Below are positions 6,177 through 10,650 of a stretch of DNA of 10,650 nucleotides, in pieces. The DNA comes from DATIXD01 sp035518875 (GTDB lineage: Bacteria; Pseudomonadota; Gammaproteobacteria; Methylococcales; Methylococcaceae). The first letter of the stretch is position 1. Every line of letters starts with the position of its first letter. The notes under the pieces were generated by a model. That model saw only the letters and a list, made by a program, of their open reading frames with translations, made no database searches and had not been told where the DNA came from. The stretch spans positions 1-10,650 of the forward strand of contig DATIXD010000296.1 in the NCBI GenBank assembly GCA_035518875.1. The letters are read 5' to 3'. Position numbers and translations under genes: made by a program.

Positions 6177-8611
6177 CAATCGACATGCCCGAAAACGCTA
6201 GCCTTGAAGATCAACAGGTTCCGGTATTGCCCTTGCGCGATGTGGTGGTTTATCCGCACATGGTGATCCCGCTCTTCATCGGCAGGGACAAGTCGATCGA
6301 GGCTTTGGACAGGGCCATGATGAGAAATGGACAAATCCTGTTGGTGGCCCAGAGAAACGCCGAACTGGACGACCCGGATTTCGGGGATTTGTATCACGTC
6401 GGCACCCTGTCCAATATTTTGCAACTGCTCAAGTTGCCCGATGGCACGATAAAACTGCTCGTCGAAGGCAATCTGCGCAGCAAGGTCAGGAACTATCGCC
6501 TCGCCGGAAATCACTATGTGGCCGATGTTTCGCCTCTCAACGACGAATTGAAGCTGAGCGAACAGGAGGTTGAAGTGTTGACGCGGACCGCCGTCAACGC
6601 TTTCGATCAGTACGTGAAAGTGGACAAGCGCACCTCGCCGGAAGTGCTGAACGCCCTGGCGGGCATCGACAATCCCAGCCGCCTGGCGGATACCATGGTG
6701 GCCCACATGACCCTCAAGGTCGAGGATAAGCAAGCGATCCTGGAAATCAGCGATATCGCTGCCCGACTGGAAAAACTGATGTCGCTGATGGAAGGCGAGG
6801 TCGACATGCTGGAGACGGAAAAACGCATTCGCGGCCGGGTTAAGGAGCAGATGGGCAAGAATCAGCGCGAGTATTTCCTCAACGAACAGATGAAGGCGAT
6901 TCAGAAGGAACTCGGGGAAATGGAAGATGTGCCCAACGAGTTCGAGGAATTGGCCCGCAAGATCGACCAGGCGGGCATCCCCAAGACCGCGCGCGCGAAG
7001 GCCGAGGTGGAGCTGAACAAGCTCAAGCTGATGTCGCCGATGTCGGCGGAAGCGACAGTGGTGCGCAATTATCTCGACTGGATGGTTAACGTTCCGTGGA
7101 AGAAGCGTTCGAGGATCAGTCTGGATCTGAAAAAGGCGGAAGAAATCCTCGAGGCCGAGCACTACGGCCTGGACAAGGTCAAGGAGCGCATCCTGGAATA
7201 TTTGGCCGTTCAGCAGCGGGTCAAGAACATGAAAGGACCCATTCTGTGCCTGGTGGGACCGCCCGGGGTCGGCAAAACCTCCCTGGGACAGTCCATCGCC
7301 CGCGCCACCAACCGCAAATACGTCCGCATGGCTTTGGGCGGCGTGCGCGACGAGGCCGAAATACGCGGCCACCGGCGCACTTATATCGGAGCCTTGCCCG
7401 GCAAGATTCTGCAGAACCTGTCCAAGGTGAAAACCCGCAATCCCCTGTTTCTGCTGGACGAGATCGACAAGATGGCGAGGGATTTTCGCGGCGACCCGGC
7501 CTCGGCTTTGCTCGAGGTTCTCGATCCCGCGCAAAATCACACCTTCAACGATCATTATCTGGAAGTCGATTTCGACTTGTCGGAGGTTATGTTCATCGCC
7601 ACCGCCAATACTCTGAACATCCCCCCTGCCCTGCTCGACCGGATGGAGGTCATAAGCATCGCCGGCTATACGGAGGATGAGAAAATCAACATCGCCTTGC
7701 GTTACCTCGCACCCAAGCAAATCCGGAATAACGGTTTGAAGGAAGTCGAAATCCAGATCACCGAATCGGCGCTGCGCGATATCATTCGCTATTACACCCG
7801 CGAGGCCGGGGTTCGCAACCTGGAGCGCGAGATTGCTAAAATCTGCCGCAAGGTCGTCAAACATCTCCTGCTCAAGCCCAGCACCAAAAAGGTCGTAGTC
7901 AATCACCGCAACCTCGAAAATTTCCTCGGTGTGCAGCGTTATCGTTACGGCCGTGCGGAGGAAAACGATCAGGTCGGCCAGGTCACCGGCTTGGCCTGGA
8001 CCGAAGTCGGCGGCGAACTGCTGACCATCGAGACCGTCATCATGCCGGGTACGGGCATGCAAACCTATACCGGCAAGCTGGGCGCGGTCATGCAGGAATC
8101 GATTCGTACCGCGATGACGGTGGCGCGCACTCGTGCGGAGGAATTGGGTATCGCTCCCACCTTCTACCAGAAACAGGATGTGCATATCCACGTGCCCGAG
8201 GGTGCCACCCCCAAGGACGGCCCCAGCGCCGGCATCGGCATGTGCACGGCCCTGGTTTCGGCGCTCACGAAAGTTCCCGTGCGTTCCGATGTGGCCATGA
8301 CCGGCGAGATCACCCTCAGGGGCGAGGTTCTGCCGATCGGTGGTCTGAAGGAGAAACTGCTGGCCGCCCATCGCGGCGGGATCGAGACGGTACTGATCCC
8401 CAAGGAAAACGAAAAGGATTTGGCCGATGTGCCCAGGAACATCAAGCAGGGGCTCAGGATTGTCCCCGTGCGCTGGATCGATGAGGTACTCGAGGTCGCG
8501 CTTCAGCGCAAGCCGGAGCCACTGGATGTGCCGCTGCCCATTGAGCCCGGAGTGCACCGGCAATCAGACCGCCATGCTCACCGTGCATTAACTGCCAGGA
8601 ACGCCTGCTGA
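6173..8611 (+). CDS. lon: Lon, ATP-dependent serine protease
   Basis: A complete 812-residue LonA protease. The N-terminal substrate-binding domain spans roughly residues 16-210 (VPVLPLRDVVVYPHMVIPLF at its start), followed by a coiled helical region, the AAA+ module with Walker A GPPGVGKT (362-369) and Walker B FLLDE (D429, E430), and the peptidase domain with the Ser-Lys dyad S685 (PKDGPSAG) and K728 (GGLKEK). Lon degrades misfolded and specific regulatory proteins in the cytoplasm. It is 28 residues longer than E. coli Lon; about 22 of these form an extra C-terminal His/Arg-rich tail (HRQSDRHAHRALTARNAC). The start ATG has AAGG at 6161-6164 and is overlapped by the stop of a small upstream frame. 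The order clpP-clpX-lon is the common one in gammaproteobacteria, but hupB, the usual next gene, is replaced by nifF. Confidence 0.97.
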   Translation: MTIDMPENASLEDQQVPVLPLRDVVVYPHMVIPLFIGRDKSIEALDRAMMRNGQILLVAQRNAELDDPDFGDLYHVGTLSNILQLLKLPDGTIKLLVEGNLRSKVRNYRLAGNHYVADVSPLNDELKLSEQEVEVLTRTAVNAFDQYVKVDKRTSPEVLNALAGIDNPSRLADTMVAHMTLKVEDKQAILEISDIAARLEKLMSLMEGEVDMLETEKRIRGRVKEQMGKNQREYFLNEQMKAIQKELGEMEDVPNEFEELARKIDQAGIPKTARAKAEVELNKLKLMSPMSAEATVVRNYLDWMVNVPWKKRSRISLDLKKAEEILEAEHYGLDKVKERILEYLAVQQRVKNMKGPILCLVGPPGVGKTSLGQSIARATNRKYVRMALGGVRDEAEIRGHRRTYIGALPGKILQNLSKVKTRNPLFLLDEIDKMARDFRGDPASALLEVLDPAQNHTFNDHYLEVDFDLSEVMFIATANTLNIPPALLDRMEVISIAGYTEDEKINIALRYLAPKQIRNNGLKEVEIQITESALRDIIRYYTREAGVRNLEREIAKICRKVVKHLLLKPSTKKVVVNHRNLENFLGVQRYRYGRAEENDQVGQVTGLAWTEVGGELLTIETVIMPGTGMQTYTGKLGAVMQESIRTAMTVARTRAEELGIAPTFYQKQDVHIHVPEGATPKDGPSAGIGMCTALVSALTKVPVRSDVAMTGEITLRGEVLPIGGLKEKLLAAHRGGIETVLIPKENEKDLADVPRNIKQGLRIVPVRWIDEVLEVALQRKPEPLDVPLPIEPGVHRQSDRHAHRALTARNAC

Positions 8612-8669
8612 CGGCTTCGATGCTAGTACGCCTTTAAGGCGAGGGACTGCAATCGAGATTAGGGTACAT

Positions 8670-8760
8670 CGAACCCCCTCCGCTTCGACAAGCTTAGCGC
8701 GAACAGGCTACGAATAATCAAGCAGTTACCTTCTTGGTGAGCCGGTCGAACCACGAACGT
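8670..8760. repeat. Two degenerate copies of a widespread CGAAC-type intergenic repeat
   Basis: Bases 8670-8706 (CGAACCCCCTCCGCTTCGAC, then AAGCTTAGCGCGAAC) and 8735-8760 (TGGTGAGCCGGTCGAACC, then ACGAACG) resemble the common proteobacterial intergenic palindromes built on TTCGACAAGCTNAGC and GGTGAGCC-GTCGAACCACGAACG. Neither copy forms a long perfect stem, so both are degenerate or partial. Recognition rests on memory of such repeats. Confidence 0.4.
8716..8728 (+). promoter_or_regulatory. IHF-binding-site match upstream of nifF
   Basis: AATCAAGCAGTTA fits the IHF consensus WATCAANNNNTTR at every fixed position. IHF bends DNA between enhancer and sigma-54 promoter in many nif genes. It lies about 160-170 bases upstream of the nifF -24 element, farther than usual, and no exact NifA site is nearby, so its role is uncertain. 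Confidence 0.4.
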
Positions 8761-8887
8761 AACCGGTTTTTCGAGGTGCCTATTAAGGGATTGATTGAAC
8801 CGTTGTCTGGAAATGATGTTATTGAATTTATAGATAATATGAGTTATTGCTGTAATCTTGGTTAATGGCGCCGCAATACCTGTGGAA

Positions 8888-8904
8888 TGGTGCGGTGTTG
8901 GCAT
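8888..8904 (+). promoter_or_regulatory. Sigma-54 (-24/-12) promoter for nifF
   Basis: TGGTGCG-GTGT-TGGCA contains the required GG (8889-8890), exactly ten bases, then GC (8901-8902). It matches 9 of the 12 defined bases of the consensus TGGCACG-N4-TTGCA. Transcription would begin near 8914, leaving a leader of about 25 bases with the nifF Shine-Dalgarno GAGGA at 8928-8932. The position just before a nif gene supports it. Confidence 0.65.
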
Positions 8905-8938
8905 ATCATACGTGGTCACTATTTATTGAGGAAAAAAT

Positions 8939-9475
8939 ATGGGTAAGATAGGTATTTTCTTCGGCTCTGATACTGGTAATACGCGTCGTGTCGCGAAGTC
9001 CATCGCCAAGAAGCTGGGCGATGCCGCCGATGCCCCCGTCGACGTCAAGAAAGCCAGTGTCGATGATCTGCTGAAATACGATGCGCTGATCCTCGGCACC
9101 CCGACCCTGGGAGATGGCGAGCTGCCGGGCCTGTCCGCCGGCGCCAGCGACGAGAGTTGGGACGAATTTCTGCCCAAATTGAAGGGTAAGGATCTGAACG
9201 GAAAGGTCATTGCCCTGTTCGGACTGGGTGATCAGGAAGGTTATGGCCACGAGTTCGTCGATGCCCTGATTTTCCTGTATAACATGGCCATCGAAGGCGG
9301 CGCCAAAGTGGTCGGTTTCTGGCCCACCGACGGTTATGTCTTCGAAAAGTCCAACTCGATCATCGACGACCAATTTGTCGGCTTGGTGATTGACCACGAA
9401 AACCAAAGCGATCAAACCGACGAGCGTCTCGACGCCTGGCTCGAGGAAATCAAGCCGGCTCTGATCGGCGCCTAG
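8939..9475 (+). CDS. nifF: NifF, nitrogenase-linked flavodoxin
   Basis: A 178-residue long-chain flavodoxin. The FMN phosphate loop is GSDTGNT (9-15), the second flavin loop is TPTLGDGELPG (54-64), and the third is GLGDQEGYGHEF (95-106), where Y102 is the likely ring-stacking residue. The stretch ELPGLSAG...DESWDEFLPK and the C-terminal DNQS-like DHENQSDQTDERLDAW closely resemble Azotobacter vinelandii NifF (flavodoxin II) as I recall it. NifF donates electrons at low potential to the nitrogenase Fe protein in the cytoplasm. The start ATG has GAGGA six bases upstream. A sigma-54 promoter lies 37-51 bases before the start, as expected for a nif gene. It is followed by hairpin repeats that probably end the transcript. 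Confidence 0.93.
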   Translation: MGKIGIFFGSDTGNTRRVAKSIAKKLGDAADAPVDVKKASVDDLLKYDALILGTPTLGDGELPGLSAGASDESWDEFLPKLKGKDLNGKVIALFGLGDQEGYGHEFVDALIFLYNMAIEGGAKVVGFWPTDGYVFEKSNSIIDDQFVGLVIDHENQSDQTDERLDAWLEEIKPALIGA

Positions 9476-9512
9476 GTTCAGGTGGCAATGCTTTTGAATT
9501 AAGTGGTTTACT

Positions 9513-9533
9513 CCTTCCCCTCGCGGGGGAAGG
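9513..9533. repeat. Hairpin repeat after nifF, 8-bp stem
   Basis: CCTTCCCC (9513-9520) and GGGGAAGG (9526-9533) form a perfect stem around TCGCG. With the following GCTGGGATGGGGGG it is, read on the minus strand, the familiar CCCCATCCCAGCCTTCCCC-type intergenic repeat of proteobacteria. Being close after nifF it may help stop or protect its transcript. Confidence 0.7.
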
Positions 9534-9589
9534 CTGGGATGGGGGGATTCCAAAACAGCCAAAGGCCTTGTTTTCTCACCCTCACCCTA

Positions 9590-9616
9590 CCCTCTCCCAC
9601 AGGGAGAGGGTTCTTT
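9590..9616 (+). terminator. Hairpin repeat with T-rich tail, likely terminator
   Basis: CCCTCTCCC (9590-9598) pairs perfectly with GGGAGAGGG (9602-9610) around ACA, followed by TTCTTT. The preceding CTCACCCTCACCCTA makes it the common CTCACCCTAACCCTCTCCC-type intergenic repeat, here on the plus strand, facing the related repeat 57 bases upstream. The nine-pair GC-rich stem and T-rich tail suit termination of the nifF transcript. Confidence 0.6.
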
Positions 9617-9653
9617 CAACAGTATTGGGTTCAGGCGGGCTCCCCGGGATTTT

Positions 9654-9786
9654 ACCCCCAGTGCCGTTAAGTTATGCCGGCATCCAGGGCACAAGGACCT
9701 GTTTCAACGCGACTTCCATGGCCTCTGGGTTTCGGCAATCCGTGCCGCAACATGACTTTGGTCCTTAACTTAACGGTATTGGGGTT
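9654..9786. mobile_element. MITE-like element with long terminal inverted repeats
   Basis: CCGTTAAGTTA (9664-9674) recurs perfectly inverted as TAACTTAACGG (9766-9776). Extending outward to 9654-9674 and 9766-9786, the arms match at 18 of 21 positions. The 133-base unit has no credible coding frame, as expected for a miniature inverted-repeat element mobilised by a transposase elsewhere. I see no convincing target-site duplication. The nifA-type regulatory sites of the next gene lie just beyond it. Confidence 0.55.
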
Positions 9787-9897
9787 GAGGGTAGGTATAA
9801 ACACGACAAACCAAGGACATCGCGGCACTTATGTAGGGAAAACGCCAAAATAACACCCCGTACCACCGTTTCGGATAATGCCCAGGCATGAGCGCCA
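9787..9897. other. Gene-free stretch before the NifA site
   Basis: This part of the 539-base gap between nifF and the flavoprotein gene shows no credible gene, no clear hairpin and no further exact TGT-N10-ACA site. An 83-codon frame on the minus strand spans this stretch and the downstream promoter and looks accidental. Confidence 0.5.
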
Positions 9898-9913
9898 TGT
9901 CTTTGAACTAACA
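9898..9913 (+). promoter_or_regulatory. NifA upstream activator site
   Basis: TGT-CTTTGAACTA-ACA is an exact match to the NifA enhancer consensus TGT-N10-ACA. Its centre lies about 58 bases before the -24 GG of the downstream sigma-54 promoter, that is near -82 from the predicted transcript start, within the usual range for nif enhancers. It is the only exact match in this intergenic region. Confidence 0.7.
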
Positions 9914-9961
9914 GGATTTCTTGCTCAAGGCGGCAGTTGGCATAAGGGTGTCGACCAACAA

Positions 9962-9977
9962 TGGCACCAAGCTTGCT
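9962..9977 (+). promoter_or_regulatory. Near-consensus sigma-54 promoter for the flavoprotein gene
   Basis: TGGCACC-AAGC-TTGCT matches the sigma-54 consensus TGGCACG-N4-TTGC[AT] at all but one base; GG (9963-9964) and GC (9975-9976) have the required ten-base spacing. Transcription would start near 9988, leaving a leader of about 27 bases with AGGAG at 10001-10005. Together with the NifA site upstream this forms a complete nif-type control region. Confidence 0.8.
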
Positions 9978-10014
9978 TGCATTATTGGATATTCCCTCCC
10001 AGGAGAACCCAATC

Positions 10015-10650
10015 ATGCTTGAAACGGCAATTGTTGGCGCTGGCCTATGTGGCTTGACGCTGGCCCATCATCTTCAGGCCCATCGGCGTGATTTCGCACT
10101 GTTCGAAGCGCGCAACCGGCCCGGCGGCCGTATTCTCTCGGTGACTAGCGAAATGGCCGGCATGGCGCTGGATCTAGGGCCCACCTGGTTCTGGCCACAG
10201 ACCCAACCGCGCATTTCCCGGCTGGTGAACGATCTCGGTTTATATAGCTTTCCCCAGCATGATACCGGTGAGGTGCTGAATCTTACCGATCATGACAAGA
10301 AACCTGACTCGCTCAATAAGCCAGACCTGCACGGCGGCGCTCACCGGATCGAGGGCGGCATGGCCGCTCTGGTCGAGGCGCTCAGCCGCGATCTCCCGGT
10401 CGAGGCGTTACGCTTCGGGCATGTACTCACCGCCGTGCTTGACCATGGCGACCATGTCGTACTGCGGTTTCAGTGCGGCGAGGAATCGACCGAAATCCAG
10501 GCCCGGCGCGTGGTATTGGCGATGCCGCCGCGGTTGGTGGAGGAGCGGGTTCATTTCCAGCCGCCGCTGGATGGGCAGGTTCGCGAGGCGATGCGCGAAA
10601 CCCATACGTGGATGGCTGATCAAGCCAAGGTGATGGTCGGCTATGAGCAA
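10015..10650 (+). CDS. FAD-dependent oxidoreductase, flavin amine-oxidase type (5' part)
   Basis: An open frame runs from ATG 10015 through the right edge, giving 212 residues with no stop. The N-terminus is a classic FAD-binding Rossmann fold: G8-A-G10-L-C-G13, acidic E31 at the end of strand two for the ribose, and the G37-G38-R39 motif of the amine oxidase/phytoene desaturase superfamily. LGPTWFWPQ (about 53-61) and HRIEGGMAALVEAL (about 110-123) fit bacterial monoamine-oxidase-like enzymes. No signal peptide is seen, so it is probably cytoplasmic. Substrate is unknown; an amine is the family default, but carotenoid-type or other substrates cannot be excluded. Start choice is supported by AGGAG ten bases upstream and by the sigma-54 promoter. 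Control by NifA would make it part of the nitrogen-fixation regulon. Confidence 0.85.
   Translation, partial: MLETAIVGAGLCGLTLAHHLQAHRRDFALFEARNRPGGRILSVTSEMAGMALDLGPTWFWPQTQPRISRLVNDLGLYSFPQHDTGEVLNLTDHDKKPDSLNKPDLHGGAHRIEGGMAALVEALSRDLPVEALRFGHVLTAVLDHGDHVVLRFQCGEESTEIQARRVVLAMPPRLVEERVHFQPPLDGQVREAMRETHTWMADQAKVMVGYEQ

Larger units (their letters stand above)
8612..8887. other. Gene-free region between lon and the nifF promoter
   Basis: I see no credible gene here. The first part holds a weak hairpin, CGCC-TTTAA-GGCG (8629-8641), too short to be a convincing lon terminator. Next come repeat-like sequences and an IHF-like site. The last 100 bases before the nifF promoter are distinctly AT-rich. 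No exact NifA site (TGT-N10-ACA) occurs between the lon end and the nifF promoter. An 86-codon frame on the minus strand across this region runs through the repeats and promoter and looks spurious. Confidence 0.6.

Noticed and set aside
6155..8563. 802-codon minus-strand frame opposite lon
   Set aside because: Length is impressive but it mirrors the codon structure of lon, which is complete with all active-site motifs; the antisense product has no recognisable domain.
8629..8641. CGCC-TTTAA-GGCG as a lon terminator
   Set aside because: Only four base pairs and no T-run after it; too weak to call.
8659..8919. 86-codon minus-strand frame between lon and nifF
   Set aside because: It runs through degenerate intergenic repeats and across the nifF sigma-54 promoter; no domain seen.
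9568..9768. 66-codon plus-strand frame after nifF
   Set aside because: It starts in one hairpin repeat and ends in the inverted-repeat element; the peptide is translated repeat sequence.
9765..10016. 83-codon minus-strand frame before the flavoprotein gene
   Set aside because: It covers the NifA site and sigma-54 promoter, overlaps the flavoprotein start, and has no recognisable domain.
1..10650. CRISPR array, tRNA or rRNA genes
   Set aside because: No regularly spaced direct repeats, no tRNA-like cloverleaf sequence and no conserved rRNA segments were noticed in the gaps between genes.

Overview
The window looks like part of a nitrogen-fixation (nif) region from a free-living, GC-rich proteobacterium. 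Protein sequence character (ClpP, ClpX, Lon, ApaG, YgfZ) points to a gammaproteobacterium, and an aerobic methanotroph (Methylococcales) is my best guess. That guess rests on recalled protein character and gene mix, not on a database search.

Layout, all genes on the + strand. (1) 1-1338: nif accessory genes: the tail of a small CCE_0567-type protein, the nif-specific ferredoxin III gene (fdxB), a palindrome-rich intergenic repeat, and nifQ (molybdenum donation to FeMo-co synthesis). (2) 1317-3955: a tightly packed run of ygfZ-like, apaG and alanine dehydrogenase (ald), with start/stop overlaps that suggest translational coupling. (3) 4038-8611: a protein quality-control block, clpP-clpX-lon. 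All three genes are complete, with intact catalytic residues and ATP-binding motifs. The usual enterobacterial neighbours are absent: ald rather than tig lies upstream, and nifF rather than hupB lies downstream. (4) 8612-9475: an AT-rich promoter region with a sigma-54-type promoter, then nifF (flavodoxin electron donor to nitrogenase reductase). (5) 9476-10014: 539 bases without a gene, holding two oppositely oriented hairpin repeats, a MITE-like inverted-repeat element, an exact NifA upstream activator site (TGT-N10-ACA) and a near-consensus sigma-54 promoter. (6) 10015-10650: the first 212 codons of an FAD-dependent, amine-oxidase-type flavoprotein, running off the window.

How it fits together: FdxB and NifF carry low-potential electrons for nitrogenase or its cofactor assembly, NifQ supplies molybdenum, a YgfZ-like protein may support Fe-S enzymes, and Ald can assimilate the ammonium formed. 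The two most notable points are the apparently NifA/sigma-54-controlled flavoprotein gene after nifF, and a full clpP-clpX-lon module between nifQ and nifF. Azotobacter vinelandii has a nif-linked clpX2 next to nifF, so the module here may be a dedicated nitrogenase-related proteolysis copy.
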